A program made the position numbers and the translations under genes. Of a DNA stretch of 36,767 bases, positions 1 to 9,167 are shown piece by piece. The number at the start of each line of letters is the position of its first letter. Positions within the stretch are counted from its first letter, which is position 1. The notes below the pieces were generated by a model. That model did not search any database. It saw nothing but the letters and a program-made list of their open reading frames with translations, and was not told where the DNA came from. Origin of the DNA: Agrococcus sp. HG114 (GTDB taxonomy: Bacteria > Actinomycetota > Actinomycetes > Actinomycetales > Microbacteriaceae); the NCBI RefSeq assembly GCF_024723325.1, contig NZ_JANQCH010000008.1, positions 1-36,767 of the forward strand. The letters are read 5' to 3'.

Positions 1-1
1 G

Positions 2-184
2 GCCGATGCGCTCGCCGGCTTCGCCGACGGCTCGCCGTGCGGCCTCGCGCAGGCCGTCGCGTCGCAGAGCCGGGCGGAGCTCGCCGAGTGCGCGCTGCGC
101 GGTCTCGAGGCGCGCGTGACCGTGGCGATCCCGGTCGGGCCGTGGCGCGCATCCGTCACCGCCCGTGCGGGGCCGCCGCTGTGA
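2..184 (+). CDS. Rv3654c-family TadE-like protein, 3' end only
   Basis: Partial gene entering from the left edge; 60 codons and a TGA are visible. The tail has a Pro-Cys pair, a second Cys about 20 residues later, and ends in a V-P-V-G-P-W-R-A block followed by A-R-A-G-P-P. This matches my memory of the C-terminus of the small 'helicase/secretion neighbourhood' TadE-like proteins (M. tuberculosis Rv3654c type), which sit with the Flp-type secretion ATPase genes next to topA in many actinobacteria. Those proteins are membrane-anchored pseudopilin-like products. The N-terminal membrane segment would lie outside the window. The family call rests on a short tail plus the topA neighbour, so it is likely but not certain. 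Confidence 0.6.
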   Translation, partial: ADALAGFADGSPCGLAQAVASQSRAELAECALRGLEARVTVAIPVGPWRASVTARAGPPL

Positions 185-243
185 GGGCGCAATGACGGCG
201 TGTGTATTGTGGCGACTTGGCCCGTCGGGCCGCAGACCTCCCT

Positions 244-249
244 TATATG
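244..249 (+). promoter_or_regulatory. possible -10 element for topA
   Basis: TATATG lies in the short gap after the TadE-like gene and 7 bases before a GTG at 257 that is in frame with topA. If used, transcription would begin at about that GTG and topA could be leaderless. No good -35 is visible at the usual distance, and the hexamer does not fit the TAnnnT form seen at other genes here. Confidence 0.3.
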
Positions 250-268
250 TAGAGCAGTGAGCGTGAGC

Positions 269-3028
269 ATGGGCAAGAAGCTCGTCATCGTGGAGTCCCC
301 CGCGAAGGGCAAGACGATCGAGCGGTACCTCGGCGAGGGGTACCAGGTGCTCGCCTCGGTCGGGCACGTGCGCGACCTCGTCAGCCCGCGCGACCTGCCG
401 GCCGACCTCAAGAAGGGCGCGTACGGCAAGTTCGCCGTCGACGTCGATCACGGCTTCGCGCCCTACTACGTCGTGAGCGACGAGAAGAAGAAGACCGTCG
501 CCGAGCTCAAGCGCGCGCTCAAGGACGCCGACGAGCTCATCCTCGCGACCGATGAGGACCGCGAGGGCGAGGCGATCGCGTGGCACCTGCTCGAGGTGCT
601 GAAGCCGAAGGTGCCGGTCAAGCGGATGGTGTTCCACGAGATCACCAAGGACGCGATCGAGCAGGCGAAGGACTCGATGCGCGAGCTCAACATGCCGCTC
701 GTCGACGCGCAGGAGACGCGCCGGATCCTCGACCGGCTGTACGGCTACGAGGTGAGCCCCGTGCTGTGGCGCAAGGTGCGGCAGGGCCTCTCGGCCGGCC
801 GCGTGCAGTCACCCACTGCGCGGCTCATCGTCGACCGCGAGCGCGAGCGCATGGCGTTCGTGCCCGCGAGCTACTGGAGCCTGACCGCGCAGTTCGAGGC
901 CGAGGGGGCCCGATTCGGCGCGCGGCTCGTGCGGCTCGGCGGCGCGCGGGTCGCCACCGGCAGCGACTTCGACGACCGCGGGCAGATCAAGGGCGTGCGC
1001 ACGGTGCTCGACGCCGCCGCGGCCGAGGCGCTCGCCGCCGAGCTCGAGCAGGGCTCGTTCCGGGTCGCGGGCGTCGAGTCGAAGCCGTACCGCCGGCGGC
1101 CGTCGGCGCCGTTCACGACCTCGACGCTGCAGCAGGAGGCGGGGCGCAAGCTCAAGCTCTCGGCCAAGCAGACGATGTCGGTCGCCCAGTCGCTCTACGA
1201 GCAGGGCTACATCACCTACATGCGCACCGACTCGCCGTCGCTGTCGGCGCAGGCGATCAAGGCCGCCCGGGAGCAGGCCGCGGCGCTCTACGGCAAGGAG
1301 TCGATCCCGCAGGCCGCGCGCCACTACTCGGGCAAGTCGAAGTCGGCGCAGGAGGCCCACGAGGCGATCCGGCCCTCCGGCGACGCGTTCCGCACGCCGA
1401 GCGAGGTCAAGGGCGCGCTCACGCCGAACGAGCACCGGCTCTACGAGCTCATCTGGAAGCGCACGGTCGCGAGCCAGATGATCGACGCGACCGGGCAGAC
1501 CGCGACGATCACGATCGCCTCCGAGAAGACCACGCGCGGCGTCGCCGAGTTCACCGCATCCGGCACCGTCATCACCGAGCCCGGCTTCCTGCAGGCGTAC
1601 GAGGAGGGCAAGGACGCCTCGCGCTACGCGGAGGACGCCGAGTCCGAGGGCACGCTGCCCGACGTGAAGGAGTCCGACCCGGTCTCGCTCGCCGAGCTCG
1701 AGCGCAAGGACCACGTGACGACGCCTCCGCCGCGCTACACCGAGGCGAGCCTCGTGAAGGCGCTCGAGGAGCTCGAGATCGGCCGCCCCTCGACGTACGC
1801 GTCGATCATCGACACGATCGTGCGTCGCGGCTTCGTCACGCAGCGGGGCGGCGCGCTCGTGCCGAACTGGATCGCGTTCTCGACCATCAAGCTGCTCGAG
1901 GACAACCTCGGCGACTACGTCGACTACGACTTCACCGCCGAGATGCTCGCCGACCTCGACCGGATCGCCGACGGCGAGCTCGACCGCGAGGAGTGGCTGC
2001 GCCGCTTCTACTTCGGCAGCGACGAGCGCCCGGGCCTCAAGAGCACCGTCGAGAACCTCGGCGACATCGACGCGCGCGCGGTGAACTCGATCCCGGTCGC
2101 CGACGGCGTCACGCTCCGCGTCGGGCAGTACGGCCCCTACCTCGAGGGGGAGGGCCCCGACGGCGAGACGAAGCGCGCGAACATCCCCGAGGACCTCACC
2201 CCCGACCAGCTCACGCCCGAGAAGGCGGCCGAGCTGTTCGCGGCCGAGCCGGCGCAGGACCGCGTGCTCGGGCAGCACCCGGAGACGGGCCTCGACGTCG
2301 TCGTGAAGGACGGCCGCTTCGGGCCGTACATCGAGGAGGCGCTGCCGGTCGAGCTCGACGACGAGGGCAAGCCGGTCGCGCCCAAGAAGGGCAAGGCGGC
2401 GCCGAAGCCCCGCCGCGCCTCGCTGTTCAAGACGATGGAGCCGGAGTCGGTCGACCTCGACACCGCGCTCAAGCTGCTCGCCCTGCCGCGCGTCGTCGGC
2501 GTCGACCCGGAGTCGGGCGACGAGATCACCGCGCGCCCCGGCCGCTACGGGCCGTTCCTCTCGAAGGGCACCGACACGCGCTCGCTCGACGACGAGGACC
2601 AGATCTTCTCGATCACGCTCGAGCAGGCGCTCGAGCGCTTCGCGCAGCCCAAGTACGGGGCGAGGAAGGCCGCGAGCGCGCTCAAGGAGTTCGACGCCGA
2701 CCCCGTCTCGGGCAAGCCGGTGAAGGTGCGCGACGGGCGATTCGGGCCGTACGTCACCGACGGCGAGACCAACGCGACGATCCCCCGCGGCGAGGACGTC
2801 GAGGCGATCACGTTCGAGCGGGCCGTCGAGCTGCTGCAGCTCAAGCGCGAGAAGGGGCCGGCGAAGAAGCCAGCGCGGAAGCCCGCGGCGAAGAAGCCCG
2901 CCGCGAAGACCGCGGCGGCGAAGAGCGCGGGCGCCAAGACGACCGCAGGGAAGACCACGGGCGCGAAGACCACGGCCGCGCGGAAGCCCGCCGCGAAGAA
3001 GAAGACCGACACGACCGAGCAGCCGTGA
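269..3028 (+). CDS. topA: DNA topoisomerase I
   Basis: Type IA topoisomerase that relaxes negative supercoils by cutting one strand through a tyrosine link. From ATG 269 the product is 919 aa. The TOPRIM domain is at the N-terminus with Glu9 in V-I-V-E-S and the acidic D-E-D-R-E-G-E motif near residue 97. The catalytic tyrosine is Tyr317 in the I-T-Y-M-R-T-D-S motif. The C-terminal part has four repeats of the G-R-(Y/F)-G-P type instead of zinc fingers, and a Lys/Ala-rich basic tail of about 60 residues, as in actinobacterial TopA. I chose ATG 269 because it aligns the first residues with known TopA (M-G-K then L-V-I-V-E-S). GTG 257 would add four residues and fits the possible -10 at 244; the longest open frame begins at 200. 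The stop overlaps the tmk start. Confidence 0.97.
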   Translation: MGKKLVIVESPAKGKTIERYLGEGYQVLASVGHVRDLVSPRDLPADLKKGAYGKFAVDVDHGFAPYYVVSDEKKKTVAELKRALKDADELILATDEDREGEAIAWHLLEVLKPKVPVKRMVFHEITKDAIEQAKDSMRELNMPLVDAQETRRILDRLYGYEVSPVLWRKVRQGLSAGRVQSPTARLIVDRERERMAFVPASYWSLTAQFEAEGARFGARLVRLGGARVATGSDFDDRGQIKGVRTVLDAAAAEALAAELEQGSFRVAGVESKPYRRRPSAPFTTSTLQQEAGRKLKLSAKQTMSVAQSLYEQGYITYMRTDSPSLSAQAIKAAREQAAALYGKESIPQAARHYSGKSKSAQEAHEAIRPSGDAFRTPSEVKGALTPNEHRLYELIWKRTVASQMIDATGQTATITIASEKTTRGVAEFTASGTVITEPGFLQAYEEGKDASRYAEDAESEGTLPDVKESDPVSLAELERKDHVTTPPPRYTEASLVKALEELEIGRPSTYASIIDTIVRRGFVTQRGGALVPNWIAFSTIKLLEDNLGDYVDYDFTAEMLADLDRIADGELDREEWLRRFYFGSDERPGLKSTVENLGDIDARAVNSIPVADGVTLRVGQYGPYLEGEGPDGETKRANIPEDLTPDQLTPEKAAELFAAEPAQDRVLGQHPETGLDVVVKDGRFGPYIEEALPVELDDEGKPVAPKKGKAAPKPRRASLFKTMEPESVDLDTALKLLALPRVVGVDPESGDEITARPGRYGPFLSKGTDTRSLDDEDQIFSITLEQALERFAQPKYGARKAASALKEFDADPVSGKPVKVRDGRFGPYVTDGETNATIPRGEDVEAITFERAVELLQLKREKGPAKKPARKPAAKKPAAKTAAAKSAGAKTTAGKTTGAKTTAARKPAAKKKTDTTEQP

Positions 3029-3657
3029 CCGGCGCCTTCATCACGCTCGAGGGCGGCGACGGCTCCGGCAAGTCGACCCAGGCGGCGCTGCTCGTCGCCC
3101 GGCTCGAGGCCGAGGGCCGCACGGTCGTGCGCACCCGCGAGCCCGGCGGCACGGAGCTCGGCGTCGAGATCCGGCGGCTCGTGCAGCACACGGACGGCCA
3201 CGTCGCGCCGCGCGCCGAGGCGCTCCTCTACGCCGCCGACCGCGCCCAGCACGTCGCGACGCTCGTGCGCCCCGCGCTCGAGCGCGGCGAGACGGTCGTG
3301 CAGGACCGCTACCTCGATTCATCCGTCGCCTACCAGGGGGCCGGCCGCGAGCTCGACGGCCAGCAGGTGCGCGACCTGTCGCTCTGGGCCGTCGACGGGC
3401 TCCTGCCGCACCTGACCGTGCTGCTCGACCTCGACCCGGTGGTCGGCCGCGAGCGCATGGCGGCCCGCGCCGACGCGCCCTTCGACCGGCTCGAGCAGAC
3501 CGGGCTCGACTTCGCCGAGCGGGTGCGCGCGGCCTACCTCGCGCTCGCCGAGGCCGAGCCCGAGCGCTTCGCCGTGGTCGACGCATCCGGCACCCCCGAG
3601 GCGGTGCACGAGCGCGTCATGTCGCACGTGCGTGCGATGCTCGCCACCGGGCGCTGA
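3025..3657 (+). CDS. tmk: thymidylate kinase (dTMP kinase)
   Basis: Phosphorylates dTMP to dTDP with ATP, an essential step of dTTP synthesis in the cytoplasm. The product is 210 aa, the usual length. It shows the P-loop G-G-D-G-S-G-K-S-T at residues 10-18, the R-E-P-G-G-T motif near residue 41, and the D-R-Y motif in V-V-Q-D-R-Y followed by S-S-V-A-Y-Q-G, which binds the nucleotide monophosphate. The GTG start at 3025 overlaps the topA stop (GTGA), so translation is probably coupled to topA. holB follows 35 bases later, a common actinobacterial topA-tmk-holB order. No separate promoter is evident. Confidence 0.97.
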   Translation: MTGAFITLEGGDGSGKSTQAALLVARLEAEGRTVVRTREPGGTELGVEIRRLVQHTDGHVAPRAEALLYAADRAQHVATLVRPALERGETVVQDRYLDSSVAYQGAGRELDGQQVRDLSLWAVDGLLPHLTVLLDLDPVVGRERMAARADAPFDRLEQTGLDFAERVRAAYLALAEAEPERFAVVDASGTPEAVHERVMSHVRAMLATGR

Positions 3658-3692
3658 CCGCGGCGCGAGCAGGAAGCGGGCACGGGGGAGCG

Positions 3693-4871
3693 ATGGGCGG
3701 CTGGGACGAGATCGTCGGCCAGGCGGATGCGGTGGCGCAGCTGCGGCGCGCGGCCGCGGCCCGGCCCGAGGGCGACGAGCACGGCGCGATGACGCACGCG
3801 TGGCTGCTGACGGGGCCGCCCGGCTCCGGCCGCTCGAACCTCGCGTACGTGTTCGCCGCGGCGCTGCTGTCCGGTCCGGACGGCATCGAGCCGGAGGTGG
3901 AGACGCTCGTCGAGGCGCGCACGCACCCCGACCTGGTCACGCTCTCGACCGAGGGTGTGCTCATCACGATCGCGCAGGCGAGGGCGGTCGTGCAGCGCGC
4001 CGCGCTCGCCCCCTCGACCGCCCGCTACCGGGTCGTCGTCGTCGAGGACGCCGACCGGATGGCCGAGCGCACCTCGAACGCGCTGCTCAAGGCCCTCGAG
4101 GAGCCGCCGCCCGAGACCGTGTGGGTGCTGTGCGCGCCGAGCGAGGCTGACCTGCTGCCGACGATCCGGTCGCGCGTGCGGACCGTCAACCTGCAGGTGC
4201 CGGATCCCGACGACGTCGCGCGGCTCCTCGTCGAGCGCGACGGCGTCGCGCCCGAGGTGGCCTCGCGCGCGGCCCGCGAGGCGCAGAGCCACATCGGCAT
4301 GGCGAGGCGGCTCGCGACGAGCGAGGAGGCGCGGTCCCGCCGGGCCGAGACGCTGCAGATCGCGATGCGCGTGTCCACCGCGTCGTCGGCGGTGCTCGCC
4401 GCCGCCCGGTTCGTCGAGATCGCGACCGCCGACGCCGACGCGCTCTCCGCCGAGCGCGATGAGGCAGAGCGCGCGCAGGCGCTGCGGCAGCTGGGCGTCG
4501 AGCCGGGCGGCACGGTGCCGCCGCAGCTGCGCCGCCAGCTCAAGGAGCTCGAGGACGCGCAGAAGCAGCGCGCGAAGCGCGGCATGCGCGACGGCGTCGA
4601 CCGCATCCTCGTCGACCTGCTCTCGCTCTACCGCGACATCCTCATCACGCAGCTCGGCGTCGGCCGGGAGCTCGTGAACGAGGCCATGCGCCCCACGGTG
4701 CAGGCGGCCGCGGACTACCTCGAGCGCGCCGCGGTCATCGAGGTGCTCGACCAGATCCGCGTCGCGCGCGAGCGGATCGAGGCCAACGTGCCGCCGCTGC
4801 TCGCGCTCGAGGCGATGCTCGTGAGCGCCGCGCGGGCCGCGCAACGACGGGCCGCCCGCCCCCGCGCATAG
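3693..4871 (+). CDS. holB: DNA polymerase III delta' subunit
   Basis: Clamp-loader subunit that helps place the beta clamp on DNA at the replication fork. The product is 392 aa. A degenerate P-loop, G-P-P-G-S-G-R-S-N, is at residues 41-49 (Arg where ATPases have Lys, as in many delta' proteins). A Walker B-like V-V-V-V-E-D-A-D is at 114-121, then N-A-L-L-K-A-L-E-E-P-P. The SRC motif reads S-R-V at 160-162. The four-Cys zinc module normally following the P-loop is absent: the stretch between residues 60 and 80 holds no cysteine, and the only Cys nearby is Cys147. A purine-rich GGGGGAGCG precedes the ATG. It is in the tmk-holB arrangement and probably cotranscribed with topA-tmk. Confidence 0.93.
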   Translation: MGGWDEIVGQADAVAQLRRAAAARPEGDEHGAMTHAWLLTGPPGSGRSNLAYVFAAALLSGPDGIEPEVETLVEARTHPDLVTLSTEGVLITIAQARAVVQRAALAPSTARYRVVVVEDADRMAERTSNALLKALEEPPPETVWVLCAPSEADLLPTIRSRVRTVNLQVPDPDDVARLLVERDGVAPEVASRAAREAQSHIGMARRLATSEEARSRRAETLQIAMRVSTASSAVLAAARFVEIATADADALSAERDEAERAQALRQLGVEPGGTVPPQLRRQLKELEDAQKQRAKRGMRDGVDRILVDLLSLYRDILITQLGVGRELVNEAMRPTVQAAADYLERAAVIEVLDQIRVARERIEANVPPLLALEAMLVSAARAAQRRAARPRA

Positions 4872-4881
4872 CCGCGGGCAA

Positions 4882-4887
4882 TACCGT
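4882..4887 (+). promoter_or_regulatory. -10 element of leaderless promoter (hydrolase gene)
   Basis: TACCGT sits six bases before the ATG at 4894, inside the 22-base gap after holB. A transcript starting seven bases after the hexamer would begin at the A of the start codon. There is no Shine-Dalgarno-like sequence in the gap. Confidence 0.55.
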
Positions 4888-4893
4888 AGAGCC

Positions 4894-6465
4894 ATGCATC
4901 GCCCCCGCCGCGGCCTGGCCGCCATCGCTGCCGCCGCCGCGACGCTCGTCGCCCTGACCGGCTGCGTCATCCTGCCGCCGCCGCTGCCCGACGCCCCGCC
5001 CACCTCGCCGAGCACCGTCTCCGAGCCCACGTGGGGCCCGACGGGCGAGGACGTCGCACCGGGGCTCGAGCAGTACTACGGCCAGGATGTCGACTGGCAG
5101 GCGTGCGGGCCGAACTGGTGCGGCACCGTGGCGGCGCCGATGGACTGGTTCGGCTCGACCGACGACGAGATCGAGCTCGCCGTGACCGTCGCGCCTGCGA
5201 CGGGGGAGCGGCAGGGCGCGATCCTCTACAACCCGGGCGGCCCCGGCGCCTCGGGTGCGGACTACGTCATGCAGTACGCCGACTACCTCATGCACCCGGA
5301 CGTGCGCGAGCACTACGACCTCGTCGGCTTCGACCCCCGCGGCGTCGGAGGCTCGACGCCCATCTCGTGCTACGACGACCCGCGCGAGCTGTACGACTGG
5401 CTGTGGGAGATCCCGCCCGGCGACCCCGAGCCGCTCAGCGACGCCGACCTGCAGCAGCAGCTCGAGTCGGCGCAGTGGCTCGCCGACGCGTGCCTCGAGC
5501 ACACCGGCGCCTACCTCGAGTTCGTCGGCACGGAGCAGGTCGCGAGCGACATGGACCTGCTGCGCGCGCTGCTGGGCGAGGACAAGCTCAACTACCTCGG
5601 GGTCTCCTACGGCACGCTCATCGGCTCGACCTACGCCGACCTCTTCCCCGAGAACGTCGGGCGCATGGTGCTCGACGCCGCCGTCGCGCCCGACCGCTCC
5701 GACTTCGAGGGAACCCTCTACCAGGCGGCCGGCTTCGAGCTCGCGTACGGCAACTTCGTCGCCGACTGCCTGCAGCGCGGCGACTGCCCGCTGAGCGGCA
5801 CCCAGGAGGAGGCGCTCGCGCAGACCCGGGCGCTGCTCGACCGGCTCGACGCCGATCCGATCGAGGTCGCCGACGGCCGGCAGCTCGGCTCGAGCGCGTT
5901 CTTCGTCGCCGTCGCGGCGAACCTCTACAGCGACCTGCAGTGGGAGACCCTCCGGCAGGTGATCGCGGATGTGCTCGCCGGCCGGGGCGAGAGCGCGTAC
6001 GCGGAGGCCGACGCCTACTACGGCGTCCGTCCCGACGGCAGCTTCGAGGACAACTCGCTCGAGGCGCTCATCGCAGTGAACTGCCTCGACGCGCCCGCCG
6101 TCACCGACTTCGACCAGGTCCGGGCCAACGCGGCCGAGATCATGGCGGTCGCGCCCACCCTTGGCCCCGACTTCGTCGGGCTCAGCAGCTGCGCGGCGTG
6201 GCCCTTCGAGGCGACGCGCGAGCCGCACGCGATCACGGCCCCAGGTGCCGACCCCATCATCGTCATCGGCGGCCGCAACGACCCGGCGACGCCCTACCAG
6301 CAGGCCGTCGACCTCGCCGCGATGCTCGAGTCGGGCGTGCTCATCTCGGTCGACGCCGAGGGCCACGGCCAGTACTACGCGCCGATGCCCAACCCGTGCG
6401 TCGACGAGCCGGTCAACGAGTACTTCCTCACGGGGGTCGCGCCACCCGCCGACCTCGACTGCTGA
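4894..6465 (+). CDS. alpha/beta hydrolase lipoprotein, tripeptidyl aminopeptidase type
   Basis: Predicted extracellular serine peptidase of the Streptomyces tripeptidyl-aminopeptidase/SlpD family, which removes tripeptides from protein N-termini. The 523 aa product begins with a lipoprotein signal: basic M-H-R-P-R-R, an Ala-rich core, and lipobox L-T-G-C with the lipid-bearing Cys24, followed by a Pro-rich linker. The alpha/beta-hydrolase core has the oxyanion region N-P-G-G-P-G-A-S-G, nucleophile Ser238 in G-V-S-Y-G, Asp463 in G-G-R-N-D-P-A-T-P, and His491 in E-G-H-G-Q-Y, a complete triad. The C-terminal part fits the TAP_C domain, with paired cysteines near the end. It probably has its own leaderless promoter. 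It converges with the phosphoketolase gene across only 15 bases. Substrate specificity is inferred from family. Confidence 0.88.
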   Translation: MHRPRRGLAAIAAAAATLVALTGCVILPPPLPDAPPTSPSTVSEPTWGPTGEDVAPGLEQYYGQDVDWQACGPNWCGTVAAPMDWFGSTDDEIELAVTVAPATGERQGAILYNPGGPGASGADYVMQYADYLMHPDVREHYDLVGFDPRGVGGSTPISCYDDPRELYDWLWEIPPGDPEPLSDADLQQQLESAQWLADACLEHTGAYLEFVGTEQVASDMDLLRALLGEDKLNYLGVSYGTLIGSTYADLFPENVGRMVLDAAVAPDRSDFEGTLYQAAGFELAYGNFVADCLQRGDCPLSGTQEEALAQTRALLDRLDADPIEVADGRQLGSSAFFVAVAANLYSDLQWETLRQVIADVLAGRGESAYAEADAYYGVRPDGSFEDNSLEALIAVNCLDAPAVTDFDQVRANAAEIMAVAPTLGPDFVGLSSCAAWPFEATREPHAITAPGADPIIVIGGRNDPATPYQQAVDLAAMLESGVLISVDAEGHGQYYAPMPNPCVDEPVNEYFLTGVAPPADLDC

Positions 6466-6480
6466 GCGGGGGCCGGGGGC

Positions 6481-8889
6481 TCAGGCGTTGCCCGGCCACC
6501 GCCAGTCGGCGACCTCGGGGATGTCGACCCCGTGCTCGCGCGTGTGCGCACGGGCCCGGGCACGCGCATCCGCCAGCTCCCGCAGCACGTGGGCATGCGA
6601 CTCCGCCATGCCCGGCACCCGCTCGATGACGTCCATCGCGAGCCGGTAGCGGTCGAGGTCGTTGAGCATGACCATGTCGAACGGGGTCGTCGTGGTGCCG
6701 CGCTCGACGTAGCCGCGCACGTGCAGGTTGTCGTGCACCGCGCGCTTGTAGGTGAGGCGGTGGATGAGCCAGGGGTAGCCGTGGTACGCGAAGACCACCG
6801 GGCGGTCGGTCGTGAACAGCGCGTCGAAGTCTGCGTCGGAGAGGCCGTGCGGATGCTGCGCCTCGGTCTGCAGGCGGGTCAGGTCGACGACGTTCACGAC
6901 GCGCACCGCGAGGTCGGGCGCGTGCTCGCGAAGCAGCGCGGCGGCGGCGAGCACCTCGAGGGTCGGGACGTCGCCTGCGGCCGCCAGTACGGCATCCGGG
7001 GGTGTGTCGGCCGTCTCGGTGCCCGCCCAGGGGAGCACGCCGGCGCCGCGCGCGCAGTGGTCGACGGCCTCGGCCATCGTGAGCCACTGCGGCGCCGGCT
7101 GCTTGCCCGCCACGACCACGTTGACGTAGCCGGTCGACCGCAGGCAGTGGTCGGCGGTCGACAGCAGCGTGTTGGCGTCGAACGGCAGGTAGACGCGCAC
7201 GACGTCGGCGCTCTTGTTGAGCGCGACGTCGATGAAGCCGGGGTCCTGATGGCTGAACCCGTTGTGGTCCTGCCGCCACACGTGGCTCGAGAGCAGGTAG
7301 TTGAGGCTCGAGATCGGCTCGCGCCACGGCACGTGCGCGGCCGACTCGAGCCACTTCGCGTGCTGCCCGAGCATCGAGTCGACGATGTGGGCGAAGGCCT
7401 CGTAGGTGTTGAAGAGGCCGTGGCGCCCGGTGAGGAGGTAGCCCTCGAGCCATCCCTGGCACAGGTGCTCGCTCAGCACCTCCATCACGCGGCCGGTCGG
7501 GGCGAGGTGCTCGTCGCCGGGCAGCGTCTCGGCGTTCCACTGCCGCTCGGTGGAGGCGTAGACGTGCGGGGCGAGGCGGTTGGATGCGGTCTCGTCGGGT
7601 CCGAAGATGCGGAACGTCGCGGGGTTGTCGCGGATCACCTCGGCGAGCCAGCCGCCGAGCACCGCGGTGGCCTCCGCGTCGTCGGCGCCACGCGCGGCGG
7701 GATCCACCTCGACGGCGTGATCGCGGAAGTCGGTCAGGCGCAGCTCCTCCCGCACCTCGCCGCCGTTCGCGGCCGGGAGCGCGCCCATCCGCAGCTCGCC
7801 CTCGGGGGCGTGGTCGCGCACGAGCGCCACCGGTGCGCCGGCGTCCTCGAACAGCTCGTCCGGCCGGTACGAGCGCAGCCACTCGGTGAGCAGCGCGCGG
7901 TGCTCGTCGTCGTCGCGCACGCCCGAGAGCGGCACCTGGTGGGCGCGCCAGGTGCCCTCGACGTCGGTGCCGTCGACCCGGTCGGGACCCGTCCAGCCCT
8001 TGGGGCTGCGCAGCACGATCATGGGCCACGCGGGACGCTCCTCGAGGCGCCCGGCCCGCGCATCCGCCTTGATCGCGGCGATGCGGTCGAGCGCGTCGTC
8101 GAGCACGGCGGCGAAGCGCGCGTGCGCCTCGAGGTGCGGCTCCCCGTCGGCGCCCACCTCGACGACGAGCGGGTCGTGGCCGTAGCCGCGCATGAGGGCG
8201 ACGAGCTCTGCCTCGGGGATGCGGGCGAGCACGGTCGGGCCTGCGATCTTGTAGCCGTTGAGGTGCAGGATCGGCAGCACCGCGCCGTCGGCGGCGGGGT
8301 TCAGGAACTTGGTGCTGTGCCACGCGGCCGCCAATGGGCCGGTCTCGGCCTCGCCGTCGCCGATCACGCATGCGACGAGCAGATCCGGGTCGTCGAACGC
8401 CGCGCCGTACGCGTGCGCGAGCGAGTAGCCGAGCTCGCCGCCCTCGTTGATCGACCCGGGCGTCTCGGGCGCAGCGTGGCTCGGGATGCCGCCGGGGAAC
8501 GAGAACTGGCGGAAGAGCCGCCGCATGCCGGGCTCGTCGAGCCCGACCTCGGGGAAGCGCTCGGAGTAGGTGCCCTCGAGGTAGGCGCCCGCGACGACGG
8601 CGGGCCCGCCGTGCCCGGGCCCGGTGACGAACAGCGTGCGCTGGCGGCGCTCGCGGATGACGCGGTTCAGGTGCGCCTGGACGAAGGTGAGCCCCGGCGT
8701 CGTGCCCCAGTGGCCGAGCAGGCGCGGCTTGATGTGGTCGCGCGCGAGCGGCTCGCGCAGCAGCGGGTTGTCGAGCAAGTAGATCTGCCCGACGCTCAGG
8801 TAGTTCGCTGCGCGCCACCACGCGTCGATCTGCGCGAGGTCGGATGCGGTCGGCTCGGTCGGGCGGGTGGGCCACGGCGCGGGAGTCAT
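6481..8889 (-). CDS. xylulose-5-phosphate/fructose-6-phosphate phosphoketolase
   Basis: Thiamine-diphosphate enzyme that splits xylulose 5-P (and often fructose 6-P) with phosphate into acetyl-phosphate plus glyceraldehyde 3-P (or erythrose 4-P). The product is 802 aa, as typical. Recognisable parts are [10 protein letters not shown] and T-G-P-G-H-G-G-P in the N-terminal domain, the ThDP/metal site G-D-G-E-A-E-T-G-P with the following W-H-S-T-K-F-L-N-P, and the C-terminal [13 protein letters not shown] chose ATG 8889 because the 19 codons before it are Arg-rich and unlike the family N-terminus. A CAGGCT hexamer six bases upstream resembles the leaderless pattern seen here. No transaldolase, acetate kinase or phosphotransacetylase gene is adjacent. 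Confidence 0.95.
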   Translation of the reverse strand: MTPAPWPTRPTEPTASDLAQIDAWWRAANYLSVGQIYLLDNPLLREPLARDHIKPRLLGHWGTTPGLTFVQAHLNRVIRERRQRTLFVTGPGHGGPAVVAGAYLEGTYSERFPEVGLDEPGMRRLFRQFSFPGGIPSHAAPETPGSINEGGELGYSLAHAYGAAFDDPDLLVACVIGDGEAETGPLAAAWHSTKFLNPAADGAVLPILHLNGYKIAGPTVLARIPEAELVALMRGYGHDPLVVEVGADGEPHLEAHARFAAVLDDALDRIAAIKADARAGRLEERPAWPMIVLRSPKGWTGPDRVDGTDVEGTWRAHQVPLSGVRDDDEHRALLTEWLRSYRPDELFEDAGAPVALVRDHAPEGELRMGALPAANGGEVREELRLTDFRDHAVEVDPAARGADDAEATAVLGGWLAEVIRDNPATFRIFGPDETASNRLAPHVYASTERQWNAETLPGDEHLAPTGRVMEVLSEHLCQGWLEGYLLTGRHGLFNTYEAFAHIVDSMLGQHAKWLESAAHVPWREPISSLNYLLSSHVWRQDHNGFSHQDPGFIDVALNKSADVVRVYLPFDANTLLSTADHCLRSTGYVNVVVAGKQPAPQWLTMAEAVDHCARGAGVLPWAGTETADTPPDAVLAAAGDVPTLEVLAAAALLREHAPDLAVRVVNVVDLTRLQTEAQHPHGLSDADFDALFTTDRPVVFAYHGYPWLIHRLTYKRAVHDNLHVRGYVERGTTTTPFDMVMLNDLDRYRLAMDVIERVPGMAESHAHVLRELADARARARAHTREHGVDIPEVADWRWPGNA

Positions 8890-8950
8890 GCCTCGAGCCT
8901 GGGGTGCGCTCCTGCGAGGGTCAAGGTCGTGGCGGGCCGAGCGCATGCGC

Positions 8951-8956
8951 TATGAT
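8951..8956 (+). promoter_or_regulatory. -10 element of the tRNA-Thr promoter
   Basis: TATGAT, one mismatch from TATAAT, lies 20 bases before the first base of the tRNA, so transcription would begin about 14 bases upstream of the mature 5' end. The expected -35 position shows no clear match to TTGACA. Confidence 0.5.
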
Positions 8957-8976
8957 CGTTGATCGTGCCTCGGCAC

Positions 8977-9049
8977 GCCGCCTTAGCTCAGTCGGCAGAG
9001 CGATTCACTCGTAATGAATAGGTCCGGAGTTCGATTCTCCGAGGCGGCA
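8977..9049 (+). tRNA. tRNA-Thr (anticodon CGT)
   Basis: A complete cloverleaf can be folded by eye. Acceptor arm GCCGCCT (8977-8983) pairs with AGGCGGC (9042-9048), discriminator A at 9049. D arm is GCTC/GAGC. Anticodon arm ATTCA/TGAAT encloses the loop CTCGTAA, with anticodon CGT at 9010-9012. T arm is CGGAG/CTCCG around TTCGATT. The anticodon reads ACG, a threonine codon much used at this GC content. The genomic sequence after the discriminator is CAG, so the CCA end is not encoded and must be added by the CCA-adding enzyme. Confidence 0.97.
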
Positions 9050-9058
9050 CAGACACGA

Positions 9059-9110
9059 ACGGCCCCCGACCGGGTGCTCCGCGAGGAGCATCCGTCGGGG
9101 GCCGTTCTGT
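9059..9110 (+). terminator. terminator after tRNA-Thr
   Basis: A long hairpin begins 10 bases after the tRNA. The outer stem ACGGCCCCCGAC (9059-9070) pairs perfectly with GTCGGGGGCCGT (9094-9105). An inner stem GGTGCTCC/GGAGCATC (9073-9080 with 9085-9092) closes a GCGA tetraloop of the GNRA type. TTCTGT follows, a poor U-tract as usual in this GC-rich DNA. Confidence 0.85.
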
Positions 9111-9167
9111 CGTGCGGCGACCGTGCGCATCCGCTCGCCGCCGGAGGCTCGCGGGTCGGCTCGTCGT

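Noticed and set aside
580-3024. Plus-strand frame extending tmk upstream by more than 800 codons
   Set aside because: Out-of-frame shadow of topA; the P-loop and family length place the tmk start at GTG 3025.
2845-3027. Repetitive Lys/Ala codon stretch at the end of topA
   Set aside because: Considered as a possible tandem repeat or insertion, but basic low-complexity tails are normal for actinobacterial topoisomerase I.
6462-6484. Inverted repeat CTGAGC/GCTCAG at the hydrolase-phosphoketolase junction
   Set aside because: Only six base pairs, and it contains both stop codons; too weak to call a terminator.
8977-9110. tRNA-Thr as an integration site
   Set aside because: No duplicated tRNA 3' end and no integrase gene were found near it; the following repeat is explained by the terminator hairpin.
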